From assembly GCF_032854445.1 (NCBI RefSeq), contig NC_088304.1, positions 620,001 to 684,000 of the forward strand: a stretch of DNA of 64,000 nt. Reading direction: 5' to 3'. The DNA comes from Liolophura sinensis (taxonomy: Eukaryota > Mollusca > Polyplacophora > Chitonida > Chitonidae). The notes beneath the pieces are model-generated. The model searched no databases. It saw only the letters and a list, made by a program, of their open reading frames with translations, and had not been told where the DNA came from. The position numbers and the translations under genes were made by a program. Positions 1 through 12,116 of the stretch are shown piece by piece (within the stretch, counting starts at the first letter, position 1; every line of letters begins with the position of its first letter).

Positions 1-1505
1 GTACAACATCCGTGAGGAGGACGGTGGCTAATTTAACTTCCTGCCGGTATAAGATACAACGTCCATGAGGAGGACGGTAGCTAATTAACCTTCCTGCAGG
101 TATAAGGTACAGCATCCACGAAGAGGACGGTAGCTACTTTACCTTTCTGCAGGTGTAAAGAACAACATCAACAAGGAGGACGGTGACTAATTTACCTCCC
201 TATAGATATAAAGTACAACATCAACTAGGAGGACGGTGGCTAATTTACCTTACTATAGGTATAAAATACAACATCCATGAGGAGGACGGTGGCTAATTTA
301 CCTTCCCCCAGGTGCCAGGCACATCATCCACGAAGAGGACGGTGGCTAATTTAACTTCCTAGAGGTAAAATGTACAACATCCCCTAGGAGGATGGTGCCT
401 AATTTACCTTCCTACAGGTATCAGGAACAACATCCACGAGGAGGACGGTGAGTAATTTACCTTCCTGCAGGTATAAAGTACAACAACCACGAGGAGGAGG
501 GTGGCTAATTTACCTTCCTCCAGGTATCAGGGACAACATCCACGAGGAGGACGGTGGATGCTTTACCTTCATATAGTTATAAAGTACAACATCCACGAGG
601 AGGACGGTGGCTAATTTACCTTCCTGCAGGTATAAAGTACAAAATCCACGAGGAGGACGGTGGCTAATTTACCTTTCTCCAGGTATCAGGATCAACATCC
701 ACGAGGAGGACGGTGGTTGCTTTACCTTCCTATAGGTATATAGTATAACATCCACGAGGAGGACGGTGACTAATTTATGTTCCTATAGGCCTAAGGTACA
801 ACACCACGAAGCGTACGGTGACTAATTTATGTTCCTGCAGGCATAATGTACAACATCCACGAGGCTATAGCTATATTGTACAACATCCACGAGGAGGACA
901 GTGGCTAATTTATCTTCCTACTGGTATAAAGTACAACATCTATGAGGAGGACGGTGGCTAATTTACATCCATATAGGTATAAGGTACAACATCCACGAGG
1001 AGGACGGTGACTAATTTACATCCCTATAGGTTTAAAGTACAACATTCATGAGGAGGACGGTGGCTGATTTACCTCCCTGTAGGTATAAGGTACAACATCC
1101 ACAAGGAGGACGGTAGCTACCTTACCTTACTATAGGTTTAAGATACAACATCCACGAGGATGACGGTGACTAATTTATGTTCCTGCAGGTATAAAGTACA
1201 ACATCCATTAGGAGGACGGTGGCTACTTTACCTTCCTATAGCCATAAAGTACAACATCCACGAGGAGGACAGTGGGTAATTTATCTTCCTATATAGGTAT
1301 AAAGTACAACATCCACTAGGAGGACGGTGGCTAATTTACATCCCTATAGGTTTAAAGTACAAAATCCGTGAGGAGGACGGTGGCTAATTTACATTCCTGC
1401 AGGTATAAAGTACAACATCCATAAGGAGGACGGTGGTTAATTGACGTTCCTATAGGTATCAGGTAAAAAATCCACGAGGAGGACGGTGACTAATTTACCA
1501 TCCTT
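1..1505 (+). repeat. 53-bp minisatellite array, left arm (about 28 diverged copies)
   Basis: Tandem copies of a 53-bp unit with the core CACGAGGAGGACGGTGGC, followed by a TAATTTACCTTCC block and a GGTATAAAGTAC spacer. The array runs off the left edge of the window, so its true length is unknown. Copies differ at many positions and some are shortened (near 780-880), so it looks older than the matching array at 12117-15085, which carries the reverse complement of the same unit. Confidence 0.95.
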
Positions 1506-2137
1506 TTTCTCCGCAGATAGGAAAAGCCCAACACGAACGAGGACAAACCGAGTTTGCCTTTCTCTACATGTACGTAGATGAGAAAGTTTTCACAGAGCCT
1601 TAGAATATAATCCTCGAATCATCCAATATGAGAATTCCAGTGACCACCAATTCCGGACAGTTGAATAAAAAAGTCAACAACCACATTCTAGTTTAAATAT
1701 ATGTATTTTAATGAGCCCTGTCGCAGTGCCATAACCCACCGCATATGGAGAGTTTGCCAACAGAAACTCTAATTCAACAAGTTCCTTTCCCTAAAAATGG
1801 TTACAGCATTGTATTCATCCGGTTTGCAAAAACCTTTACAGAAAAACTATTATAAACTGAAGAACGCTTTACTGGGATGTACGGATAAAAGTTGTATTTC
1901 ATTACATATGCTGCAGTACCCTAGGCAAGTTTATTAGTGTATTAACTCTCTTGTACATTCTAAGATTCTATACATGTGTAAGTGAAGCAATGAATGGTAT
2001 GGAGGTGGAATGGAAAATACATTATAGGTGTAGGCTATATGTACAAGGCATATAGCCATGATACAATGATAACAATGATATAAAATACACATTGTCAACT
2101 CATCAGTCATCTATTATTTACACACACAGCATGCCAT
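1506..2137. other. Non-coding interval with a possible poly(A) signal for the minus-strand gene
   Basis: This stretch lies between the left array and the stop codon of the minus-strand cysteine-cluster gene and is probably its 3' UTR and flank. A minus-strand AATAAA lies at 1930-1935, about 200 bases past the stop codon. I see no coding exon here. Confidence 0.4.
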
Positions 2138-4370
2138 TTACGACTCGGTACTGCTGATTAAGCGGTGTGCTCTTAATTGTTCACTTTTTTTAAGTGCCGT
2201 GTGTAACGATGAATGTTCAGTTTGACAGCATCTTCGTCTTGCTTCTGGTAAAGATATGTGCAGTTTGTTGGATACAAGCAGTGCGACTACATCCCGAACC
2301 AAAGCTTCCTTACATCTCCTACTCCTGACTGTCCCTTCGTACCTACAAAGAAAAAAATGTGAACAGAATACAATCCTGTTAAAGGCTTCCTATTCATTTG
2401 TAAAAGACTGAAATCTGAAAATGTATATAGATTGCTACTAATTAAACATATATGCCTGCACACTTTTTAGCAAGTCATGCGCGGAACAAAATTATGAAAT
2501 TATAATGATAAATAATTAAACACACATCTACATGTAAATGACTACTTGATGACTGCAATATTCTTAGTTACTTTCCTCCTTTTTTATGGCTTTAGCCTTG
2601 TCAAATGTTTATACACATTTGAACTGTCTGTATATAGATAACTTGAAAGCTGGAAAGCCATTCCGATACTACTCCATGCATGACTGGAGCCAAAATAGCC
2701 ATATCTAATTATACCAAAAAATAAAAACAGACAGATAAAATACAAGGTAAATACAAACCCATCCACATTTAAAATCTTCTGAATTCGCTCGGTTCCTGGT
2801 AGCTGGACTAGCTTGTGTACAAATCCAGATGTGACGGGGGGCCTGAAGCAATGTTTCACACAAGAATATAATCACACAGTGAAAGATAATCATGGCCTAT
2901 TTCCCATGCACATATACAGACAAGGTATACAAAAGCATATGCAGACTGTTTCGCATAATTTAATCACGCTCCATGTAAGCAGCAATGAATCCGTCACTTT
3001 CTTCTTCACTCTTGGACCAAAATAATTTGTGACAACAAACAAACAGAACATCCCAGATCTGTACTGTAACAAAAAAACCCTTATAGGCATGATTATTTGA
3101 AACATGCATGGAGCAGACCGGGATTACTGGCAACCACCCTATCTACATGTACCTATACGTACCGTTTGTCCCTAAGCTTCAATTTGAAGAACTTTTTTCC
3201 ACATAGGCTTCGAGATATGTATAAGCCTAAAAGAGAAAATCTTATTAAGTACCATACGCATACCCATTCGAAATAACACCCAGAATGACCATAATTTACT
3301 CACAAAACATTTACAAAATTCCAAAGTCCCGCAGCGTTGTTTTTGGTACGTAAAACATATATAAATATAGTAACAGGGCTTTTTCCATACAAAGGGTATT
3401 TTCAGTACATATAAATCGAGCTAAGCGAAAAATTCAATATCAATTTATACACGGAAATCACACTTTTACGTACCAAGTCCAAGACATAACCGAAACCAAA
3501 GCCCTTTAGAAATTCCCTTCTCGGATTTGTCAAGAAAATCTCCAGCTCAGAGCTCTCGGACCTAGATAAACACGTAATCATGTATACAGTTGTACGAGGA
3601 AGGGGTTAGGAGAAGATATCAATATAACACAGTGAAACGCACTAAAACACTCTTTTTAGATACATAATAATATATCCCGGGCGATGAAGTGCATGAGGAT
3701 CTTTATGAAATCACATGCTACCATCAAGTGTGGCTGTATAATGTGAAACAATACATTAAACTATATGTCATGTAACAAATTAATTATTTGTATCGCAGCA
3801 ACTATTCTTCAAATAGCAGCGAAATCTTTCGAGTTTGTGTGATATGAATGTACAGTGGTGCTGCACGCCACTATAGAAGAATAGGGAAATGCAGAAATGA
3901 TCATATGTTTAAAACTACTGTATATAGTCAAATACAAGAGTCAATTAAATACACTGTGTCTGTAAATTCTAATTGCGCAGAAAAATGTGTAAGTATTCCT
4001 GAGCTAATTGTTGTTCACACCAGTCACTGTGCGAAACTCCAGAATGCGCCTACACATATGAGGAAATATAGAAAAACATGTAAAAGACAAAGAAAATAAA
4101 TGCAGTGTACAGATTTAAGCTATACATACCACTTTGAGCCTCTGTCTGTCAACAAGCCTTCCACATACTGGTCTATCACATCAACCTGAAATATCAACAT
4201 TATGCGGCATATATATATATACAATCCAAACATTGTGTTTAAGTCAGTTAAAAATCCAAAAATTGTCAGACACAGTTTAATGGTATTTTTCTACTGATGC
4301 TGAATACTTGAGGCTCAGACCCACCTGTTATTTCTAAACATTTTCAGTATATGCCTCAATGTCATCTGTG

Positions 4371-4630
4371 GCCTCCGTGGCTCAGTCGGTTAGCGCGCTA
4401 GCGCAGCGTAATGACCTATGAGTCTCTCACCAATGCGGTCGCTGTGAGTTCAAGTCCAGCTCATGCTGGCTTCCTCTCCGGCAGTACGTGGGAAGGTCTG
4501 CCAGCAACCTGCGGATGGTCTTGGGTTTCTCCCGGGCTCTGCCCGGTTTCCTCCCACCATAATGCTGGCCGCCGTCGTATAAGTGAAATATTCTTGAGTA
4601 CGGCGTAAAACACCTATCAAATAAACAAAT
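4371..4630 (+). mobile_element. Full-length tRNA-derived SINE, family 1
   Basis: The element starts with a tRNA-like head containing box A (TGGCTCAGTCGG) and box B (GTTCAAGTCC). The body contains GGTTTCCTCCCACCATAATG and the 3' end reads GTACGGCGTAAAACACC before a short A/T-rich tail. It is flanked by a 13-bp target-site duplication, TCAATGTCATCTG at 4356-4368 and TCAATGTCACCTG at 4630-4642. It sits in an intron of the minus-strand gene, 27 bases from a splice donor. The body resembles the Nin-type conserved SINE domain; I hold that assignment loosely. Confidence 0.93.
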
Positions 4631-5104
4631 CAATGTCACCTGCATGACAACTGCTCCCTTATCCATACCTGTGAAATGACATCAGATACACAAATAAACA
4701 TGTTGGAATCCTGCTCCTCATTGTTGAGTTCCTCGTCCGCAAATGGAATAATCCTGGACACTTGTAAGTCTTCTGACGAAAACCTACAGAAATCAAGACA
4801 TCACAAAAGTTGTATCTTTCTTGAAAACATACGAGAAATGACTGCAACACTTATCAAAATCGACGCCCACATCGTTACACATTCTAAAGCAAAACGTATT
4901 GGAAAGAATGTGTTCAAGACAAAGACCTTAACCCTAAGACATGCAACAATGTTCAGTCATGCCCAGCATTTGTCGCCCCAAGCACCACAATGCAGATATA
5001 CACGAGTATAATATTCAATTCAGATTTGAAATGCATTTCCTTAATTAGTGTTATGAATTGAGGCACTCTAGGCTGACAGGCCCGTTTCCGCGTGAAGTAC
5101 CTTG

Positions 5105-5390
5105 TCGGGTCATACCAATAGAACTTGATGCTGCCTCGCTTGGCGCTCAGCATTGAGAGGTTAGAGCAAGGAAACAGGACTGTTCCGCCCGATGTCAGTA
5201 TAATGTGACTGGGTGGTGTGTCACGTTTGGTGTCTTCGGCATGACGTTCCAGTGGCGGCAAACCTTGGCGCCCCACCACAAGAACACACATTTCATATGC
5301 ACAACCTAGAAGAACTCCTCGTCGTCATATGACTGAAAAATTGTTCAGTACGACGTTAAACCCCAAGCACTCACTCATTCAATCCGCGTG
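5105..5390 (+). mobile_element. SINE, family 2, 5'-truncated
   Basis: The body (CTCGCTTGGCGCTCAGCATT ... CGTCGTCATATGACTG) and the tail GTACGACGTTAAACCCCAAG match the full-length family 2 copy at 44263-44590. The tRNA-like head is missing. Confidence 0.8.
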
Positions 5391-5398
5391 TAGTAATA

Positions 5399-5640
5399 TT
5401 TATTTATTTATTTGGTTGATGTTTTACGCCGTATTCAATAATATTTCACTTACATGACAGCATTATGGGGGGAGGAAACCTGGCAAAGGCCGGGGGGGGG
5501 GGGGGGGAACCCACGACCATCCGCACGTTGCTGGCAGACCTTCCCACATACGGCCGGAGAGGAAGCCAGCATGAGCTGGACTTAAACTCACAGCGACACC
5601 GCATTGGTGGGAGGCTTCTGGGTCATTGCGCTGCGCTACA
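5399..5640 (-). mobile_element. SINE, family 1, minus strand, 5'-truncated
   Basis: This is the reverse complement of the family 1 consensus, beginning with a (TTTA)n tail and ending within the tRNA-like head at GCGCTGCGCTAC. An internal C-rich stretch has expanded to about 16 consecutive G on the plus strand near 5490-5507. It lies directly after a family 2 copy in the opposite orientation. Confidence 0.88.
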
Positions 5641-5749
5641 TGTCGTAATAAGGTTATCCTTACTGTGGGAGCTCTTCGTGTAGCTCAGGTGAGGCTATTT
5701 TGTCATCTTCTGCTCTACAGGGCACCTGTGTAAGAAACAAAAAAACTGC

Positions 5750-6360
5750 CTAATTCAGATATCTTGAATTTATTTTAAGATTTCTTGAATTAATTTTCAG
5801 ATATCTGCAATTCATTTCTAGATTTCTTAAATAGCAGCCTTGTGTTAATATATAGATCATGAGTTTCACATATCTGAAAATCATTTTCAGACATCAAAAA
5901 TTCTTTTGAACATATCTCGGAATAAAAAACAAGGATGCACATAACCGTAAAAGAGCCACAGAAATTGCGCCAAAATGTACAAAATGCAATAACTGCTCCA
6001 TGAGCGGAAACAGAATTAGTACAGATCTGCTCATGCGTACTGCAAGCCATCATGGATGATCGTGGTGATATAATTAAGGAGCATACATTTTTTTCACATA
6101 AATAACCAGACAAATGTAGGGCACCTATCACAAAGAGACTTCCAGATATATCAAATTGACGTCTATTTAAGAGATCTTGAATTCATTTTGTTATATCTGG
6201 AAATGCTTTTTGTGATATATGCAGCACGAAATTTATTTTAGATATCTTAAAATGAATTTCAGATGTCTGAAAATGAATTTCAGATGTCTGAAAATGATTT
6301 CCAGATATGTCCAAATGAACTCAAGATATCTGGAATGAATTCAAAATGTCTTAAATAAAT
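5750..6360. repeat. Degenerate AGATATCT-rich minisatellite in two blocks
   Basis: Blocks at about 5750-5905 and 6150-6360 are built from imperfect copies of a roughly 20-bp motif combining AGATATCT or AGATGTCT with TGAAAATGAATTTC. The motif is partly palindromic. About 240 bases of unrelated sequence separate the blocks. Confidence 0.65.
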
Positions 6361-9300
6361 GCTCTATGGCCGGAACGGCTTGCCATAGTAAGTAACAGCA
6401 AGACATGTCGGAAATTTTGACTTTATACTTCCAGGATAAATAATTATTTAACATCATCAGAGTTTTAGAATTTATCAACAATCCAAATATGACCTAGTCC
6501 GATGGCTTATGAAACTACTTTCAGTTTTATGCTTTTGGTATGAAAGTTGACATGTATGGGCAGGTAATCGAATATGTATTTATGGTTTTGCTGTTGGGGT
6601 GTTAATGTTAATATTGCTGGATATCTAGGGCGCTTTTCAACCGCGTTTATACATGTCATTGTGTAACATTAAATCTAATCTTCTGATTCAGAATATTCAG
6701 AAATGTATATCATCCAATTACATGTCTTGTCATATACGCTGAATGGCGGAACGCTACTTTGCGACAGGTGTGGAAGATAAGTATGGAAGGGTGATACCCA
6801 CAAAGGACACAATGGAAACTGTAATCGTGGTCAGTACATGCCTCGAAATGTAGGTATGCTTGATGTAAAGTGTAGGTATCAACATTCTCTCCGATCATTT
6901 CTTGAAACATGGCAACAGACCGCCCTATTGCAACGTGGTTCTGAAAACAATTAAACGTCAAAATTTTATCTTCAATATTGATAACTGAAGTTTTAGTAAG
7001 TATATCCTGACTTGGGATAACATTAAACTGGAAGGTTTGTTGATGTTAAATTTTCTGTTAAAATCTACATTCTGCATGCTCAATAGAGTGAAATAAATAA
7101 AATAGAGTAAATCTGACCATTCCATGCTGATTCATTAATACACTACATCATATTTACGTATATCACTCTCGCCAAAAGCTTTTGTGTTTTTTATGAGAAC
7201 ATTTCCATCGTGGGTGTATATTTGACCAAATATCCACATAATCTTTTCAATTATCGGACAGCTTTGCTCGCGATGCCGTGAGCGTATGATATATAGGATC
7301 AGACATAAAGGCTTAATATAATTATTTAACAGTGAATATATTACAATGTCATGTTTAATATTAAGCCAAGCTGGTTTTTTCATTGTTCAGTTCTGCTTAG
7401 TGCCCTGAATTTGGACCTAGCTTGTGCCAGGATACCGTATGACAAGAATATTGTGGATATATCATGTCCATAACCATTCATTCCTTCAGTTGTTCAGAGC
7501 ACAGTGACCTAAAGTTCTTGATAGTTGGAGACCTTACCTTTTACCACTAGTTGTAAATGTATTATTTTCGACTTGCTGGAAACAAGACGAACATCGAGTG
7601 GTCCTTGGCATCGAACACATGATGTTTCTCTTGGAGTGATTTCGAGGATGCCGTCAAATTTGTGATTTCTGATAATTTGCCTGACTTCCAGAGGGATATC
7701 CTTTGGTATACTCCTTGGTAATGATCGGAAATGTTGGCTGTTATTTCTCAGTGGAACGGGCTTTTGGCTCCCGTTTACCTGTTCGGTGTCAGATTCTTGT
7801 TGGTCAGTTTCTTGATCAGATAATGACTGCACGTCATCTGACGATATCAATTCTGGTAGCTCTTGTTTTAGATACCATTTGCAGATGAGTTTATGGAGGC
7901 ATGTGCGAATGCTTTTTGTGCACCTGCATATTGTGGTGTTTCTTTGTTAATCGTACGTTACTATAGTCCGTTGTAGTTTGCACCAGAACCTTTTTTCCCC
8001 GTGTACACAGACAGATGAATATGTCTAGGATAATAGGTCGACTGATGAGGTGGAATGAGTACTACAAATGGGCGTCCTGAGCTTTCAGCTGTTTCTTGGC
8101 ACTGCTTTAGTTCATTGTATCTACTTTCAGTGATGAAATTTTCACTCCGCATGCATTCAAGCGTGTCTTGTCTAAGAATCGTTTCTCTTCCAGGAATGGC
8201 ATAAGGAACGGAACGAACGTGATCACACTCAAAGGAACTGTTCCCACCTCTTCTTGCCGCCGATTTCAACTCAATTCATGAGTTGTTTTCACAAATGCTG
8301 ATCGGAGCATTTGTGAGCGTATTTTTCTGCAGATGTATCGGGATTTGAGGACCACTTCTTGATTTGGACGAACAATACACTCCTTTGGCTGGATAGATTA
8401 CAACAGTATGGTGATGATTGTAGACATTAACATCATGCTGTAGAGACTGGTGAGATTTCAAGTGCGATTTCATCCATTTCACCGTTATAATTTTACCACA
8501 TAGTGTACAACTTGCTCGAAGGGATGACGCCTTTGTTGAAATATGAGAATTTTTCGCTGTACGGGTAGAGGGGATTAATTTGGATGCAACAGGCGTGTTA
8601 AGACTATTAACACATGTTTGAACGCGGTGCTTCAAGTTCTCTTTGCGAATAATTATCCTTGAACATGACGTGCAATGGAAATGCCGTGTAGAACTGTGTT
8701 CAGTTAGATTGGACAAATAGATTATGAATCTGGCTTTGCTTTTGTTCTAGCTTTGTTCTAGCTTAAAAAGTTTGACCACAATTTACCTACTGTTCATGCA
8801 TTAGGCATAAAGAGCTAACCACGAATGTGGCTTTGTTTTGGTTCTAAAGAAGTTTTCGCTTTTAGGCACACTTTATTCTGATTTTTGAGACACGATGCGA
8901 AAAGCAGTAATGGTGCAATGTTGAAAGTTGGTCAGCAGGACAAATTGTGCTCTTCTCTCGTATCAAATTATTTCAGATGAATAGTTTTCCAGTGATTGGC
9001 ATTAAAATTTTTGCCACCGTTCATGCATTATGTAAGAAAAACATCTGTTGGCTTTCGAGTTACGGTTAGCGCAGCGGGAGCGTTCTTTACATTGTGTGGT
9101 ATTAAAACATACACGCCAAATGACTACTCTGTTGGTCTAATAGAGAGAATACGTACACAAACACTACACAACTACTATTCACATGAGGCCATTGAGTAGA
9201 AGTTCAATTGCAGGCATAGATGATCTGATCTATTTGTGTTAGTTATTTTTTCCCTTGCAAATTAGACACTTGCATTTGCCCGTCCGGAAGTTGATGGCAT

Positions 9301-9864
9301 CTTTTTGTTTTACATCCATCGCCGGGGCCAATCACGAAAATAAGATCTGTAAGTTTAGATTTGCTTTGATACCTATTTTACTCTGCCTCATCAGTGGAAG
9401 AATATTTTAAATTGGCGTCACCTACAGAGCCGATAAATCTGCATATACGTCTGGATGACCACTAGGAGTATACATTTCGAAAAAAGATGTAGAAAAATAA
9501 TTTAAGAACATATCATCTCATTGACAGGGAATGTATCTATTTTTTTAACATGAAAAGTTAATCAAAAAGCTCGCCTGTCATATAAAGCCGCAGACGATAA
9601 CTATATATGTACACAGTATTTTAGATGAATGAAACGTATTGATGCTTAATTTTACGTACCGTTTTGTCCCTCAACGCGTGCTTTCCAGTGTACAGCTCTC
9701 AAATGGTTCTCTACTTTCTTCTTCCTTGTTGGCTTGAACTTTGACGGTGGACATAACGGACAATGGAATGAAATATAGTCTCCTTTACAACAATCTTTGC
9801 AACTTTTTACACAACTTAACAATTCATCCACAGACTGAATCACGACAGGTTGGTGTGCTGTCAT

Positions 9865-12116
9865 TGTTACATTGCAGCGTCCAGAAATAAACTCGTCGGA
9901 AAAGTGGAAAGCTTTTATAAAAGCTATGTACTACATTAGCCAAACTGCAAAGCTAACAAGTCACCCTGAGATAGTATTACTTCAGCAGACATGCGATGGG
10001 AAACTGTGTTTACAAACACACCGCCACCTCGGCTTTCCACGGTCCAGACACACGAAAGTTACCCATAAATTTGTTTTGTTTAGACATTGTGGCAAGTGAT
10101 GCACGGAGGTATAAAAGTGTAGAAAGAGCAGGCCTATATACTGAATGTTCTTAGAAACTCCACGTTTTTAACTTCAGCTGAAAATGTTTTATCTTATAAT
10201 CGAATTAGAAAATCATTTATACCTCTATCAACATCGAGTTTTTCCAAATATTGTATTGCTCTGGCGTCCGAAAAACATAAACAAACTCGTACATGATAGA
10301 ACTCGTTAATTTTTCTGGAAATAACTCTCCACCGTCGAATTCCAAGTAAATTGGGATAAGGAGACATCAAGATCATTCATGTGAGATAACATGTCCATAT
10401 GAACAAAATAAAATAGTCCTACTTAATTTCTAAGATGAAGATATTGGTCCGAAGTACATTTTAAATTCTTCAACCATAACAAAAGTTATCACGACACTGC
10501 AGATATGACTTTCAAGCACTATAGTAGGCCCAATGTGCTAGGTAGTACAAATGAAACGGTATTTGCTTGACATACTTCCTTTTCAGCCATTTCATGAGGA
10601 TTTCATTCATTGTATGAATAAAATCAAAGCGCTATTCAAAAAGCCCGACCCCAATTCATATTGTATTATACATGGATCTTCTGCTGCTTGGTTGTCGGGC
10701 AGGGAAAGGCAAATTTTAATGCGAATTGAGTTACATAATTACATTGACGGTATATTTACATACACCTGTATTGTTGCATTCTTTTGCCTGTACACATATT
10801 TGTTAAGAAATATTTTGTGATGTGTGGATTTTTATGATTCTGATCATTTTATTTTTTAAAACTTAATAATAGTAGTAATAAATGCATCTTGCTTAGGTCA
10901 AAGAAAACAATTCTGGGTATGAGAAAGTTATAGCTGACAGATTTCCTTGACAAGGAGATAAGTTTGAATTCCTTTTTAAGTCTGAGGACTATATTGTCTT
11001 TCTAAAAATTCCACCGTGGTTTGCTGGGCTAGGATGTTATATACATTAGGTTGTGAATAAACAAACCATGTGTCCTAAAGAGAGTATGGCGTTAAACAAT
11101 AATCAAATAAATAAATACATAAATAAAGCAAGTAACTTTATGGTAGCGCGACATATGAAAACCCTATAAGATGGAGACGCCTAATTTAGTTTCAAGTTAA
11201 ATGTTTTCACTTAGAGAATTCAGGAGCAATAAAGCGGGCGATCACTTGTCCACCAGTGAAATCTGATATATGTGGATGTAAGCTTCTGCGGTATAACAAA
11301 ATAAACTGGGTCATGCATGAAAGTCAGAGGTCAGACACACAGAATTTAGACGCTTGAACCTTTCTCTGCCATAAGAGGAAATAATGTGTGGGGTGTATTA
11401 AGAAGTAAACTCTGAAAAACTTACTTGATATCTTTGGCAAAATAAGCTTTCTTAAATATTCAATGTTTTTCGCACTTTACAAATTATGGTCTCAAGCTAC
11501 ATATGTGTATTTTTGGGGTTATAAATAAGGCTATACAACAGCAGCAAAGACCTTGTTTGTCCTTATCAAGGAACTGAGCGTAACAATTCGCCAGGCTTTA
11601 TATCTCTGCAAGATTTTACATACTAATTAAATGGCCATTGAACGTTAATTGACAACAAGAGCGCTGTGAACAGCTATGCACAGGCAGAGATCAAAAGGGA
11701 TTACAACATTAAGCGTCAGAAGTTTACTGTACACAGAATAAAGCAATAATAATAATCATGTACATAAAACATATAACATTTCTAAGTAACAAATAACAAC
11801 CTATGGTTAATTACCACACATGTGTGATCAGGCTGGTGAAGAGCTGTTATATAACTTATAGGGCTTCCATTCAAATCGGGCTAATACTTAGTTTTAAAAA
11901 AGTTTCCTAAACATGTAACAAACCCTGGTATCCATCACCTTACATACATACTTATACATTATATGTTATATATATTTCTCAGAAATAAACAAGGCAACAG
12001 TCCTCCGCATATAGATTTTAGCTGTACCAAAACGACATATAACTTATCTATTGTCCTCATAAGTGTGTGTCAATCAATCAGTTAAATCTTTATTAGAAGT
12101 TAATTTGGTAATCATC
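9865..12116. other. Non-coding interval upstream of the cysteine-cluster gene
   Basis: This interval holds the putative promoter side of the minus-strand gene and about 2 kb of A/T-rich sequence. A degraded SINE-like 3' end (GCGTTAAACAATAATCAAAT followed by an AAAT tail) lies at about 11085-11125. I see no exon with convincing splice signals. Short open frames such as 10551-10820 show no recognisable motif. Confidence 0.5.

Larger units (their letters stand above)
2138..9864 (-). pseudogene. HMGXB3/KDZ-associated cysteine-cluster (CxC) gene, interrupted
   Basis: Exons, in transcript order: 9656-9864, 7538-8729, one unresolved exon, 6738-6940, 4669-4783, 4130-4185, 2759-2842, 2138-2342. All resolved junctions have GT-AG ends and matching phase. 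Exon 1 carries a zinc finger (FHCPLCPPSKFKPTRKKKVE). The large exon carries two more fingers (CTSC, CTLC), a GPQIPIHLQK segment, a CDHVRS segment, a SWIM-like cluster (CRCTKSIRTCLHK) and a CVRC finger. The 6738-6940 exon carries CVLCGYHPSIL. As I recall them, this order and these motifs match vertebrate HMGXB3 and the CxC4/CxC5 clusters associated with KDZ transposases. No transposase catalytic domain is visible. The large exon has a TGA at 8276-8278, a frame break near 7960-7975 and a further TAA just downstream, so I call it a pseudogene. A phase 1-to-0 exon is missing between 6941 and 7537. It could be a host gene copy or a transposon relic. Confidence 0.62.

Noticed and set aside
2890-3105. 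Minus-strand frame with TNYFGPRVKKKVTDSLLLTW, faintly like a VHS-domain segment of GGA proteins
   Set aside because: No acceptor of suitable phase precedes it, neighbouring exons splice in phase without it, and the similarity is short.
4371-4460. Possible tRNA gene from box A and box B
   Set aside because: It is the head of a SINE with target-site duplications; it does not fold into a full cloverleaf by eye and continues into the SINE body.
10551-10820. 89-codon plus-strand frame
   Set aside because: No motif and no flanking splice signals; the hydrophobic end is explained by A/T-rich composition.
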